From Flavobacterium sp. JAS (GTDB lineage: Bacteria; Bacteroidota; Bacteroidia; Flavobacteriales; Flavobacteriaceae), in assembly GCF_020991455.1 (NCBI RefSeq), contig NZ_JAJMOX010000010.1, positions 210,706 to 274,705 on the forward strand: 64,000 nt of DNA, in the 5' to 3' direction. The notes beneath the pieces are model-generated. The model was not told where the DNA came from and searched no databases. It saw only the letters and a list, made by a program, of their open reading frames with translations. The position numbers and the translations under genes were made by a program. Positions within the stretch are counted from its first letter, which is position 1. Each line of letters starts with the position of its first letter. This document shows positions 40,901 to 50,193 of this stretch, one piece after another.

Positions 40901-43900
40901 ATGTTTAATAAATTTATTCAAAGACCTGTATTGTCGATAGTAATATCGCTTATAATTGTCTTTTTAGGAGTATTGTCGGTGATGAATTTACCTATCACCC
41001 AGTTTCCTTCCATCTCACCTCCGATGGTAAACGTTACAGCGGATTACCCTGGATCGAATGGAGAGTTAATGATCAAATCAGTAGTTATTCCTTTAGAAAG
41101 AGCACTTAATGGTGTTCCGGGAATGAAATATATGACCTCTGATGCCGGAAATGATGGTGAAGCAAGTATTCAGGTTGTATTTAACTTAGGTACAGATCCT
41201 AATCAGGCTGCAATTAACGTGCAAAACCGTGTGGCTTCGGTTACTAATAAACTACCTCCTTTAGTAGTTAGAGAAGGTGTTAAGATTACTCGTGAGGTTC
41301 CGAGTATGTTGATGTACGTGAATCTTTATAGTACGGATAAAAATACCGACATGAAGTTCTTGTACAACTATGCTGATATCAACGTATTATCTGAGTTAAA
41401 AAGGGTAAATGGTATTGGGTCAGGAGATATCTTAGGAACTCGTGAATATGCAATGCGTATTTGGTTGAAACCGGATCGTATGTTGGCTTATAAAATTTCT
41501 GCCGATGAGGTAATGGAAGCATTGTCAAGTCAGAGTTTGGAGGCTTCGCCTGGTAAAACAGGGGAGAGTTCCGGTAAACGTTCTCAGGCGTTTGAGTATG
41601 TATTGAAATATTCAGGACGTTTTACAACCAAAGAACAATACGAGAATATCATTGTAAAATCAAATAGTAACGGAGAACTTTTACGTTTGAAAGATATTGC
41701 CAAAATTGAATTTGGTAGTTCGATGTATGATATTTACTCTAATTTGAATGGAAAACCTTCTGCGGCGATTGTATTGAAACAATCTTTTGGAAGTAATGCA
41801 AATCAGGTTATTGCAGATGTAAAAGCTAAACTGGAAAAAATAAAGCAAAAGTTTCCAAAAGGAATGAATTATGAAATCTCGTATGATGTTTCTAAATTCC
41901 TTGATGCTTCTATCGAAAAAGTAATTCACACCTTAATCGAAGCTTTTATTCTGGTAGGTTTAGTAGTTTTCCTTTTCTTAGGAGACTGGCGTTCTACGGT
42001 TATCCCGGCGATTGCTGTACCTGTTTCCCTGATCGGAACTTTTATATTTATGACGTTCTTCGATATTTCGTTGAACTTAATTACGTTGTTTGCTTTAGTT
42101 CTTGCAATTGGGGTCGTCGTCGATGATGCGATTGTGGTAATTGAAGCTGTTCACGCCAAGATGGAGGAAGAACATCTCTCTCCGCTTAAAGCGACTAAAA
42201 AAGCAATGCACGAGATTGCAGGAGCGATTATCGCGATCACCTTTTTGATGGCTGCGGTATTTATTCCGGTTGCGTTTATGTCAGGTCCTGTTGGAGTATT
42301 TTACAGACAGTTCTCGATCACGATGGCAACAGCGATTATTCTTTCTGGTATTGTGGCATTGACTTTAACGCCGGCACTTTGTGCGATGATGTTAAAAAAC
42401 AACCACGCTACGCCTAAAAAGAAAACTCCTGTAAACATGTTTATAGAAGGTTTTAACAACAAGTTTAACCTTGCACAAGGTAAATACCAAAATGTATTAG
42501 CTAAAATTGTAAACAGAAGAGCCGTTACTATTATTGCACTTCTAGGATTTTGTGCCGGAACATGGTTGATTAGCAGTACTGTTCCTTCTGGATTTATCCC
42601 GAATGAGGATCAGGGAATGTTTTATGCCATTATTCAGACGCCTCCGGGTTCATCATTAGAAAGAACCAATAATATTGCGGAGAAATTACAAAAGATATCT
42701 GAAAGTGTAGAAGGAGTAAAATCAGTTTCTTCATTGGCGGGTTATGAAATTTTGACCGAAGGTACCGGATCTAATGCGGGAACTTGTTTGGTTAACTTAG
42801 AAGACTGGAATGATCGTAAGCAATCTGTACAAGAAATTATGACAGAACTGGAAGAAAAATCGAAAGATATTCCGGGTGCTAATATCGAATTTTTCCAACC
42901 ACCGGCAGTACCTGGATATGGAGCAGCTGGAGGATTTGAGCTTCGTTTATTGGATAAAACAGGTTCAGGTGATTTCAAAAAACTGGAAGCTGTGAATAAA
43001 GAGTTTGTTGAAGAATTGAACAAACGTCATGAGTTGTCTAACGTATTTAGTTTCTTTAGTGCGAGTTTCCCTCAGTACATGATGAAAGTTGATAATGATT
43101 TGGCGCAGCAAAAAGGAGTTTCTATCGAAAATGCGATGAACACTTTGTCAACTCTTGTGGGTAGTAACTACGAGATTAGTTTCATTAAATACGGAATTAA
43201 CTATAAAGTAATTGTTCAGGCTTCACCTGAATATCGTGCGCAGCCGGATGATATCTTAAAACTTTATGTGAAAAATAACCGTGATGAAATGGTTCCCTTT
43301 TCTGCCTTTATGAAATTAGAAAAAGTATATGGTCTTTCTGAAATTACAAGACACAACATGTACAACTCTACTGAGATTAGTGGTGGAGCTGCTCCGGGAT
43401 ATAGTTCTGGTACAGCTATTAAAGTGATTCAGGAAGTTGCAGAGAAAAAATTACCTAGAGGATATGATATTGACTGGGCGGGTATTTCTGCCGATGAGGT
43501 TGCTCAGGGTAATCAGGCAATTTGGGTATTCTTAATCTGTTTAGGATTCGTTTACCTGGTTTTGGCTGCACAATACGAGAGTTTTATTTTGCCATTGTCT
43601 GTAATTCTTTCTTTACCGGCGGGTATTTTTGGAGCTTTCCTTTTACTGAAATTAACAGGATTAGAAAACAATATCTATGCTCAGGTTGCCATGGTAATGC
43701 TTATTGGTTTACTGGGTAAAAATGCCGTACTGATTGTAGAGTTTGCAATACAGCGACATGCAGCCGGCAAAACAGTTCTTGAAGCTGCAATGGAAGGAGC
43801 GAAAGCGAGGTTCCGTCCAATTTTGATGACTTCATTTGCTTTTATTGCCGGATTGTTGCCGCTTGCTTTTGCTACTGGTCCGGGTAAAATTGGTAACAGA

Positions 43901-44068
43901 ACTATTGGTACTGCCGCCGCTGGAGGTATGCTTATTGGAACTATTTGTGGGGTATTTGTAATTCCTGGATTGTATTACATTTTCGGAAAAATCGCAGAGC
44001 GACACAAACTAGTTAAACATGAAGAAGAGAATCCATTAACAGAAGAAATTGATAACAATCATGTATAA
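40901..44068 (+). CDS. RND multidrug efflux pump (HAE-1/AcrB type)
   Basis: 1055-residue inner membrane proton-drug antiporter with twelve spans and two large periplasmic loops. The start MFNKFIQRPVLSIVISLIIV and motifs MNLPITQFPSISPP, GVVVDDAIVVIEAVH (TM4 proton-relay Asp pair), FRPILMTSFAFIAGLLPLA and the C-terminal GTICGVFVIPGLY are classic. Length is normal for AcrB relatives. The next gene overlaps its end, so the three components are co-translated. Substrates unknown. Confidence 0.97.
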   Translation: MFNKFIQRPVLSIVISLIIVFLGVLSVMNLPITQFPSISPPMVNVTADYPGSNGELMIKSVVIPLERALNGVPGMKYMTSDAGNDGEASIQVVFNLGTDPNQAAINVQNRVASVTNKLPPLVVREGVKITREVPSMLMYVNLYSTDKNTDMKFLYNYADINVLSELKRVNGIGSGDILGTREYAMRIWLKPDRMLAYKISADEVMEALSSQSLEASPGKTGESSGKRSQAFEYVLKYSGRFTTKEQYENIIVKSNSNGELLRLKDIAKIEFGSSMYDIYSNLNGKPSAAIVLKQSFGSNANQVIADVKAKLEKIKQKFPKGMNYEISYDVSKFLDASIEKVIHTLIEAFILVGLVVFLFLGDWRSTVIPAIAVPVSLIGTFIFMTFFDISLNLITLFALVLAIGVVVDDAIVVIEAVHAKMEEEHLSPLKATKKAMHEIAGAIIAITFLMAAVFIPVAFMSGPVGVFYRQFSITMATAIILSGIVALTLTPALCAMMLKNNHATPKKKTPVNMFIEGFNNKFNLAQGKYQNVLAKIVNRRAVTIIALLGFCAGTWLISSTVPSGFIPNEDQGMFYAIIQTPPGSSLERTNNIAEKLQKISESVEGVKSVSSLAGYEILTEGTGSNAGTCLVNLEDWNDRKQSVQEIMTELEEKSKDIPGANIEFFQPPAVPGYGAAGGFELRLLDKTGSGDFKKLEAVNKEFVEELNKRHELSNVFSFFSASFPQYMMKVDNDLAQQKGVSIENAMNTLSTLVGSNYEISFIKYGINYKVIVQASPEYRAQPDDILKLYVKNNRDEMVPFSAFMKLEKVYGLSEITRHNMYNSTEISGGAAPGYSSGTAIKVIQEVAEKKLPRGYDIDWAGISADEVAQGNQAIWVFLICLGFVYLVLAAQYESFILPLSVILSLPAGIFGAFLLLKLTGLENNIYAQVAMVMLIGLLGKNAVLIVEFAIQRHAAGKTVLEAAMEGAKARFRPILMTSFAFIAGLLPLAFATGPGKIGNRTIGTAAAGGMLIGTICGVFVIPGLYYIFGKIAERHKLVKHEEENPLTEEIDNNHV

Positions 44069-45512
44069 ATTCAAATCATATCAATATGGTATTGCATTAG
44101 GATTATGTCTTACGGTTGCAGGGTGTAAAGCCCCTGCGCCTGAGGCAGCTCCTACAACAAGCACACCAGTTCCTGAATCGTTTGGCCAAACTGCCCAAAC
44201 TCAGGATGCAAACAACAATACGTCTACATTACAATGGAAAGATTATTTTAAAGATCAAAACCTTGTTGACCTGATTGATGTTGCTTTAAAAAACAATCAG
44301 GAATTAAACATCACTTTGCAGGAAATTGAAATTGCAAAGAACGATATCCGAGTTAAAAAAGGGCTTTTATTACCAACTGTTGGTGTTCGCGCCGGAGCTG
44401 GAATAGAAAAAGTAGGTAGATACACAAGCCAAGGTGCGGGTGATGCTACAACAGAGATTAAACCGGGTGTAGAAACTCCTGATCCGCTTGGTGATTTTAC
44501 GATTGCTGCTTATGCAAATTGGGAAGTGGATATCTGGAAAAAACTGCGTAATTCTAAAAAAGCTGCGTTAAACAGATATTTAGCTACTGTTGAAGGTAAA
44601 AACTTTGTGATTACAAATCTTATTGCTGAAGTTGCTGATTCTTATTACGAATTATTGGCTTTGGATAATCAATTGGATATTATAAACCAAACGATCAAAT
44701 TACAGTCAAACGCTTTAGAAATTGTAAAAATTCAGAAGCAGGCTGCAAGAGCTACCGAACTTGGTGTTAAGAAGTTTGAAGCCGAGGTTTTAACTTCAAA
44801 AAGTATGGAGTTTGATATTCGTCAGCAAATAAAAGAAGCGGAGAATAAAATCAACTTTTTGTTGGGTAGATATCCACAGGAAATCAAAAGAACAAGTAGT
44901 ACTAATTTCTTAAGTTTATTGCCTGCTGCTGTAAGTTCAGGAATTCCGTCTCAATTGTTAGCAAATCGACCAGATGTTAAACAAGCAGAATTAGAGCTTG
45001 TAGCTGCAAAATTAGATGTAAAAGTAGCGCGTGCTGAGTTTTATCCTTCATTGGATATTTCTGCCGCATTTGGAGTACAAGCATTTAAGCCGGCTTATTT
45101 GTTTACGTTTCCGGAATCTATTTTATATTCAATAGCAGGAGATTTGGCTGCGCCATTGATTAACAGAAACGCAATTAAAGCTGAATTTGCAAGTGCAAAC
45201 GCAAGACAGCTTCAGGCATTATATAATTATGATCGTACGGTTTTGAACGCTTATTTAGAGGTTTCAAACCAACTTTCTAAGATCGAAAACTTACAGAAAG
45301 GATACGATCTTAAATCACAACAAGTTGATGCTTTAAACACATCAATTGATGTTTCTAATGATTTATTTAAGTCAGCGAGAGTTGATTATTTCGAGGTTTT
45401 AATGACACAACGTGATGCATTAGAAGCGAAATTAGAATTAGTAGATACTAAAAAAGAACAACTGAATGCGGCGGTTCATGTTTACAGAGACCTAGGCGGC
45501 GGTTGGAAATAG
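44061..45512 (+). CDS. RND efflux outer membrane channel lipoprotein (NodT/TolC family)
   Basis: 483-residue outer membrane factor. Signal peptide with lipobox LCLTVAGCKAPAPE, then two OEP repeats of coiled-coil helices (QDLKNQ-like region, NWEVDIWKKLRNSKKAALNRYLA, SNQLSKIENLQKGYDLKS) and a C-terminal KEQLNAAVHVYRDLGGGWK typical of NodT. The start at 44061 (MYKFKSYQYG) overlaps the pump's 3' end by 8 bp. It completes the tripartite system. Confidence 0.95.
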   Translation: MYKFKSYQYGIALGLCLTVAGCKAPAPEAAPTTSTPVPESFGQTAQTQDANNNTSTLQWKDYFKDQNLVDLIDVALKNNQELNITLQEIEIAKNDIRVKKGLLLPTVGVRAGAGIEKVGRYTSQGAGDATTEIKPGVETPDPLGDFTIAAYANWEVDIWKKLRNSKKAALNRYLATVEGKNFVITNLIAEVADSYYELLALDNQLDIINQTIKLQSNALEIVKIQKQAARATELGVKKFEAEVLTSKSMEFDIRQQIKEAENKINFLLGRYPQEIKRTSSTNFLSLLPAAVSSGIPSQLLANRPDVKQAELELVAAKLDVKVARAEFYPSLDISAAFGVQAFKPAYLFTFPESILYSIAGDLAAPLINRNAIKAEFASANARQLQALYNYDRTVLNAYLEVSNQLSKIENLQKGYDLKSQQVDALNTSIDVSNDLFKSARVDYFEVLMTQRDALEAKLELVDTKKEQLNAAVHVYRDLGGGWK

Positions 45513-45545
45513 AATGCCTATTTTAATTAGTTATTAGTAGGGGAG

Positions 45546-45579
45546 CCTTCCAGAAGTAAAATTCTGGGAGGTTTTTTTT
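45546..45579 (+). terminator. Terminator of the RND efflux operon
   Basis: CCTTCCAGAA (45546-45555) pairs with TTCTGGGAGG (45562-45571), including two G-U pairs on the plus strand, followed by T8. Confidence 0.8.
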
Positions 45580-45757
45580 GGAGGGAATAAAATCTTTTGT
45601 ATTTATAATGATCAAATTTTTTGCACTAAAAATAGTGTTATATTAGCATCCCTATTTGTAATTTGAACTTAATTCATTAAGCTTTATGTGTTGATAGTAC
45701 ATATACAAATTGTCTGAAGTGCTAATTTCTAAAATAAAAAATCTATTATATTATTAT

Positions 45758-46225
45758 ATGAAAAAAATTACTCTTTTAATAATACTATTTATTCTCACTT
45801 CATGTACTTATTTCAAGCATGAAAATGATAAATTACCTGTAAAATTATTACCTGTAAAAGCTAAAAGCCGAGTTGAATTTAAAAGAGGTGAAGAAATGTC
45901 TAATCCGAATAACATTTTAGAATCTAAAATTCAAACATTAGAATTGGATTATGCTGTTTTTAGTTGTGGTTGTGCAAATTGGATAAAAAAAGAAGACCTG
46001 GGCATGGAAAAGGGCAGTATAAATAGGGAACATTATATCTTTATCGAAGCTAAAAATCCAAAACTCGAATTACCGCGGAATTTTGATGCAGTTAAAAGTA
46101 GAATAAAAGTTACAGGACAATTTTATAAAAATAAAGATTATCCAAAAGGAATGATACAAGGTGAAGAATATCTGGAAAGAGCAAAAGTTTTTAGATATAA
46201 CAAAATTGAATTGACTACAAAATAA
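45758..46225 (+). CDS. Hypothetical lipoprotein
   Basis: 155 residues from MKKITLLIILFILTSC (lipobox Cys16); a TTG start further up is possible but would bury the signal peptide. The mature protein contains a conserved-looking DYAVFSCGCANWIKKED segment with a Cys-Gly-Cys, and a C-terminal IKVTGQFYKNKDYPKGMI strand pair that recalls an OB-fold-like small lipoprotein family. Function unknown. Convergent with the sensor kinase gene. Confidence 0.6.
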   Translation: MKKITLLIILFILTSCTYFKHENDKLPVKLLPVKAKSRVEFKRGEEMSNPNNILESKIQTLELDYAVFSCGCANWIKKEDLGMEKGSINREHYIFIEAKNPKLELPRNFDAVKSRIKVTGQFYKNKDYPKGMIQGEEYLERAKVFRYNKIELTTK

Positions 46226-46292
46226 ACGGTACACAACTACTAATACAACGGATTTGACGATAGACTTTATAAAAAGTCGAAATAACTTTCCC

Positions 46293-48011
46293 TTATTTCG
46301 GTATGGATATTTTTGCTCTAAACCCTTTACCAGGTTCTGTGTCAAAATCTATAGTCCCTTTAACAGCCTGAATACGGCTTTCCATGTTTTTGAGGCCATT
46401 TTTTGCAATCTTTGTTTTTTCGCAGCCTTCACCGTTATCAGTATAGTTTATTAAGATTGATTTTGGATCATTTTCAAATTTTATTACAACTAGATTTGCG
46501 TTACTGTGTTTTTTCATATTCACCATTAATTCCTGTAAAATTCGGCTAATAGTGATCTTTTTGATATCATCAACAATTTCCCAGTTTATATCTTCTAAAT
46601 TACTAACCATGATATTTCTTTCGCTGGTATTGTAAGTCGAAAGCATTTCTTTTATGCTGTTGGTAAAATCTATGCCAGTTTCAATTCTATTGTTTTCTTT
46701 TGAAATTCCTCTCACACGCCCGTAAATATCATCTAATTTTTGAAGTAGATTCTCTTTTGTACTTTCTGTAGATAATGACTGAGATTCGGCAAAAGCAATC
46801 ACATGATATACATCATTTGCTAATTCATCATGAAGTTTTTTTGCAATTCGGGCTTCGGTATTATACGAAGTCTTAAATTCTATAACCTTGTTTTTGTTTT
46901 TATAATAGCGGATTAAAATTGCTATTAAAATGACTAAAAAAATAAAACCAATTGCAAATACAATTCGCAGATATTTGGCTCTTTGTAGTGCTAACAAGTT
47001 TTCGGATTTTTCTAAACGAAGTATTACATTTTCGTCTTTTTCCTTTTTAGAGTCGTATTTAATTTTAGCAAACTTGTTTTTAAAGTTATTTCTAATCTTA
47101 ATAACACTATCGTTTAATGTAAAATATTTTTGTACATATTTGCTTTTTAGGGGGCTGTGATTATTAGAAATTATAATTTGCAGCGCTTCTAATCTTTCGT
47201 CAACACTATTTAGTTTTGTGGCTGCATTGTAAGCTGCAAGAGCATTTTCATCTGATTTTTGAACGTCTTTTTTAGCATAGTAATCGGCAAGGTGCAGATA
47301 GCTTTCAATACTTCCGTAAGTATCATTAATTTCATTTCTTAGCTGGAGAGCTTCATTCATTGAATCAAATCCTTTTTGGTCCAATCCTTTTTTAAAATAA
47401 GCATAACCCAAGTTATCTTGAAATCTGGATTTTTTATTTGCTTTAGTTTTCTCCATTAATATTTTTTTACTTGCAGGAGATTCTAGAAGAAATTCTAAAA
47501 GAGTTATTGCTTTATCATATTTTTTTTGTTGAATATAGACAGCCGCAATATTGCCTAAAGGGCCTTGCTTTTCATTAAGATTTTCAGAAGCATTAACTGA
47601 CTCTTTATAGTAAAAAATTGCATCATTGTAAAGAGAAAGTTCTTTGTCGGCAACGCCTAATATATTATTTATACAACCTGAATAATTATTGAACTTAGCA
47701 TAAGGTAGTGCTTCAGTTGCTGTTTCTTTACTGCCGTAGTAGTCTCCATTGATTTGCTGAATAGATGCCATTTGAATGAGAGAGTATCCAATATTGACAC
47801 TGTCTTTTAAAGTTTCAAAAAGTATTTTCGATTTATGAAACTCATAATATGCAGTGTTTAAGTTTTGTTTTCCATAATTTTCATCTGCTTTAACTTGTAA
47901 ACTAAGTGCCTCTTTTTCTAGAGGTTCTGCATTATTAGTAATGGTCTTTTTTTCATTACAAGAAAAAAGAAAAAAAAGGATGATAAAAGAAAAAAACGGG
48001 GACCGTAACAT
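46293..48011 (-). CDS. TPR sensor histidine kinase, copy 1 (lipoprotein-anchored)
   Basis: 572-residue sensor kinase. N-terminus MLRSPFFSFIILFFLFSC is a lipoprotein signal with Cys18. Residues 40-300 are TPR-like helices (QQINGDYYGSKETATEALPY, LSLYNDAIFYYKES, DNLGYAYFKKGLDQKG). A coiled coil leads to one span at 348-369. The phospho-acceptor is His394 in AKKLHDELAND, and the ATPase domain has MVNMKKHSNANLV, YTDNGEGC and GLKNMESRI. It is co-linear and very similar with the kinase at 59761-61464. No response regulator gene adjoins this copy. Confidence 0.92.
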   Translation of the reverse strand: MLRSPFFSFIILFFLFSCNEKKTITNNAEPLEKEALSLQVKADENYGKQNLNTAYYEFHKSKILFETLKDSVNIGYSLIQMASIQQINGDYYGSKETATEALPYAKFNNYSGCINNILGVADKELSLYNDAIFYYKESVNASENLNEKQGPLGNIAAVYIQQKKYDKAITLLEFLLESPASKKILMEKTKANKKSRFQDNLGYAYFKKGLDQKGFDSMNEALQLRNEINDTYGSIESYLHLADYYAKKDVQKSDENALAAYNAATKLNSVDERLEALQIIISNNHSPLKSKYVQKYFTLNDSVIKIRNNFKNKFAKIKYDSKKEKDENVILRLEKSENLLALQRAKYLRIVFAIGFIFLVILIAILIRYYKNKNKVIEFKTSYNTEARIAKKLHDELANDVYHVIAFAESQSLSTESTKENLLQKLDDIYGRVRGISKENNRIETGIDFTNSIKEMLSTYNTSERNIMVSNLEDINWEIVDDIKKITISRILQELMVNMKKHSNANLVVIKFENDPKSILINYTDNGEGCEKTKIAKNGLKNMESRIQAVKGTIDFDTEPGKGFRAKISIPK

Positions 48012-48061
48012 ATAAATTTACTTTCCCCGAAAATAGTAATTAATTAGACACTAAAAATATA

Positions 48062-48241
48062 TTATTTTTTTATTGGTGGATTTACAGTATCACCAGGACC
48101 ATCAGGGTCAGGAGTACCAGCTTGTATAGGATTAACAGTTTTTTCTGTTTTATTTTTTGGCTTGATTTCAGACTCTTCCGGAGTACAAGAAAAAAGCGTG
48201 AACAATAACGTGAAAGTTATAAAAAGGAATATTTTTTTCAT
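48062..48241 (-). CDS. 59-residue lipoprotein, partner of sensor kinase copy 1
   Basis: Short frame MKKIFLFITFTLLFTLFSC with lipobox Cys19, then a charged linker and a Pro/Asp-rich tail (AGTPDPDGPGDTVNPPIKK). It is 50 bp upstream of the kinase on the same strand. A paralog with the same layout (signal, linker, GPDDDPIPVNPPPKK tail) lies at the same position in the second module (61518-61709), so the pairing is conserved. A regulatory or signal-related role for the kinase is inference. Confidence 0.8.
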   Translation of the reverse strand: MKKIFLFITFTLLFTLFSCTPEESEIKPKNKTEKTVNPIQAGTPDPDGPGDTVNPPIKK

Positions 48242-48553
48242 TTTGATTTAGTTTAAAAATTAGACATGGGTATTGCTGTCCGGACTTTATCCAGGGCTTG
48301 TTTATGACAATACCAAATTGATTTTTTGGGGAAGTAGAGTGTGTAGAACCGTAAGACGTTATTTATACTTCCCGATTAAACTCGGTCTTACGATTTTTCA
48401 CACTGTTATTTAGAACTAGTTTTATTTTTGTTTTATGCTGCAGATAAAACGTAAACTAATTTCTTTGGCAAAGGAAAGGCGCTTTGAGGCCTTTGTTGAT
48501 AAGGGATTCCCAGAATTCCCGCGTTTTCCCGAGATTCCCAAAAATTCCTTAAA
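48239..48553. repeat. Conserved module block, copy 1
   Basis: About 310 bp that recurs at 48729-49067 and 61707-62043 in the same position relative to the small lipoprotein. Conserved features in order: GGTATTG/CAATACC outer arms; the structured core (48329-48404); GAACTAGTTTT; a TATTTTTG -7-like box (48423-48430); ACTAATTTCT; then repeated TTCCC words. In copy 1 the block is followed by 180 bp of unrelated sequence, not by the divergent gene. Confidence 0.85.
48329..48404 (+). ncRNA. Pseudoknot-capable RNA core, copy 1
   Basis: Stem P1 AGTGTG (48338-48343) with CACACT (48399-48404); stem P2 CGTAAGAC (48350-48357) with GTCTTACG (48385-48392). The P2 loop holds ACTTCCC (48367-48373), which is complementary to GGGAAGT (48329-48335) just 5' of P1. 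The same pairs are present in the other two copies with compensatory changes and G-U pairs that only suit a plus-strand transcript. Confidence 0.6.
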
Positions 48554-48728
48554 ACAAAATATAATGCGCAGTAAATTTTGGTTTGTTTGAATGGATTATT
48601 TGAATGTAAAACCAATTTGACCTATATTATAATAGATGCAAAAAGTCCTAAAAAGGTTGTCTTGGACTATTAAAAAAATGATAAAAAATGTAGTATTGAA
48701 GAAATTAATATTAGAACAAATGTTTTTT

Positions 48729-49067
48729 TTCATTTTGGTTTAGATTAAAAATTAGGGATGAGTATTGCTATCCAGAGTTTATCCAGAGCTTGTTAATGGT
48801 AATGCCAAGATTGTTTTTTTGGGGAAGTAAAGTATGCAGAACTATAAGACGTTTTTTATACTTCCCGAATAAACTCAGTCTTACGGTTTTTTACACTGTT
48901 AATTTGAACTAGTTTTATATTTTTGTTTTAATCTGCAGACAAGGCATGAATTAATTTCTATGACAAAAGAAAGGTACTTTGAGGCCTTTGTTCATAGGAG
49001 ATTATCAGAATTTCTGCGTTTTCCTGACATTCCCAAGAATTTCTAAAAAAACCATATATACCATACC
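48729..49067. repeat. Conserved module block, copy 2 (tandem duplicate)
   Basis: About 80% identical by eye to 48239-48553 and directly upstream of the divergent gene at 49068. It even keeps the bases TTTTTTTCAT at its left end that in copy 1 are the start codon of the small lipoprotein, so the duplication began inside that gene. The 180 bp between the two blocks contains no lipoprotein frame. Confidence 0.8.
48822..48909 (+). ncRNA. Pseudoknot-capable RNA core, copy 2
   Basis: GGGAAGT (48822-48828) can pair with ACTTCCC (48860-48866). P2 is TAAGAC (48845-48850) with GTCTTA (48878-48883), extended through one mismatch and a U-G pair. P1 is weaker here (AGTATG against ACACT). The far outer arms AGTATTGCT and GGTAATGCC near 48764-48806 pair only if three G-U pairs are allowed on the plus strand. 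Confidence 0.55.
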
Positions 49068-49715
49068 ATGCATACCAAGACATTAGAAGAATATAAAAAA
49101 GCAATTAAAATTAAATATGAGATAGAAAAAGAAGGTGAACACTTCGATTATTTATATAGTCCTTCTCGTGGAAAACTTCGTGATCTTTGTTGGCTTATTT
49201 TCGAGAATAACCCAACTCAGGATGATTTAAATGTTTTTAAAAATTTATTGTGCTTAGATTTTGATCATACTAAAAAGAATAAGTTTAAGGAGCAAAAAGA
49301 TAAGTTTAGACCTATTGAGACCTTTTTTAAAGGCGAAACAGATCCTTTGAATATTGATGCAATAAATCTTGCGGCAGTTATAGTTGATTTTCAACCGCGT
49401 CCTTTTAAAAAGTTTAATGAAAAGTGTAGAATTGAAGAAGCCAAACAAATTGAAAATGGCCATAAAGCTGAGATAGTTGTTGAAAGTGAGAAAGAAGTCA
49501 TAGAAGTAGAGGGTTTTGTGAAAAATGAAAATGAAGAGCCGAAAGAGGATCTTAAAAAAGAAAATCTTTCCTTTAATTTTAAAGACATATTTTCTAAAAT
49601 AAAAGCTCAGAAAATAAATCCGGAAAAAATAATTATGGTTGGAATTGGGACAATAGCTTTGGTTTCTTCAGCATGTCTGAAAAAATTAGATAGAATGATT
49701 TCTAAATCTAAATGA
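49068..49715 (+). CDS. FRPI-motif membrane protein, truncated copy
   Basis: 215 residues. Residues 1-119 align without gaps with the protein at 62044-63093 (KLRDLCW, DKFRPIETFF at 78-87, AAVIVDFQPRPFKKF). An acidic linker, then one predicted span near 188-203 (IIMVGIGTIALVSS), and the protein ends after a short basic tail. The paralog continues for about 100 residues into a Cys-containing outer domain, absent here, so this copy is shortened. I recognise no described family. It is divergent from the kinase module and directly downstream of conserved block copy 2. Confidence 0.75.
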   Translation: MHTKTLEEYKKAIKIKYEIEKEGEHFDYLYSPSRGKLRDLCWLIFENNPTQDDLNVFKNLLCLDFDHTKKNKFKEQKDKFRPIETFFKGETDPLNIDAINLAAVIVDFQPRPFKKFNEKCRIEEAKQIENGHKAEIVVESEKEVIEVEGFVKNENEEPKEDLKKENLSFNFKDIFSKIKAQKINPEKIIMVGIGTIALVSSACLKKLDRMISKSK

Positions 49716-50052
49716 AGTTAAGGAGAAGCTTTGCGAAAAATAAAATGCTTGAAAAGATAAAAAGAATAATCTTTTGAGGAGTAATTTAGGGGCTTAAAAA
49801 GTTTGTTTTTTGGCATATAGCATCTGTTATTTATACTATAAAGATAAGTAAAATTTACCTGTAAACCTAGTAAATATCAATAAATTAACTGATTTTTTTT
49901 GCTTTTTTACAGATAAATTTTCTGGAATTTATTCCCTGTCCAGTATTAATTTTCGGAGCGATAGAACTTGGTTTTTTTCTGATATTTGGATTGCGGTAAA
50001 ATTGCCTTTTTTAAGTAAGGAGATTTTTAGAAGTTAAAGCTTTAAGACAGTC

Positions 50053-50086
50053 TAAAAATAAAAACGCAAAGTCCGGAGACTTTGCG
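50053..50086 (-). terminator. Terminator of the DJ-1/PfpI gene
   Basis: Stem CGCAAAGTC/GACTTTGCG (50065-50086) followed on the minus strand by TTTTTATTTTTA. The 478-bp gap between 49715 and 50194 otherwise shows nothing coding. Confidence 0.8.
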
Positions 50087-50193
50087 AAGTGAAAAAAGGT
50101 TAAAAAAATAGAAGATAAGCTAAAGCATAAAGTGATGATTTAAGCTAAATATGCCTAAATTCTCATCTATTACATGCGAGCTGATATTATAAA

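Noticed and set aside
48590..48730. Minus-strand frame starting MKKNICSNINFF at the fossil lipoprotein start of block copy 2
   Set aside because: It uses the preserved start codon but has no lipobox or Pro/Asp tail and looks like random AT-rich sequence. Treated as a remnant, not a gene.
48239..49067. Retron or other reverse-transcriptase-associated RNA
   Set aside because: The block is structured and precedes a gene, but no reverse transcriptase motif (YADD) occurs in any neighbouring protein.
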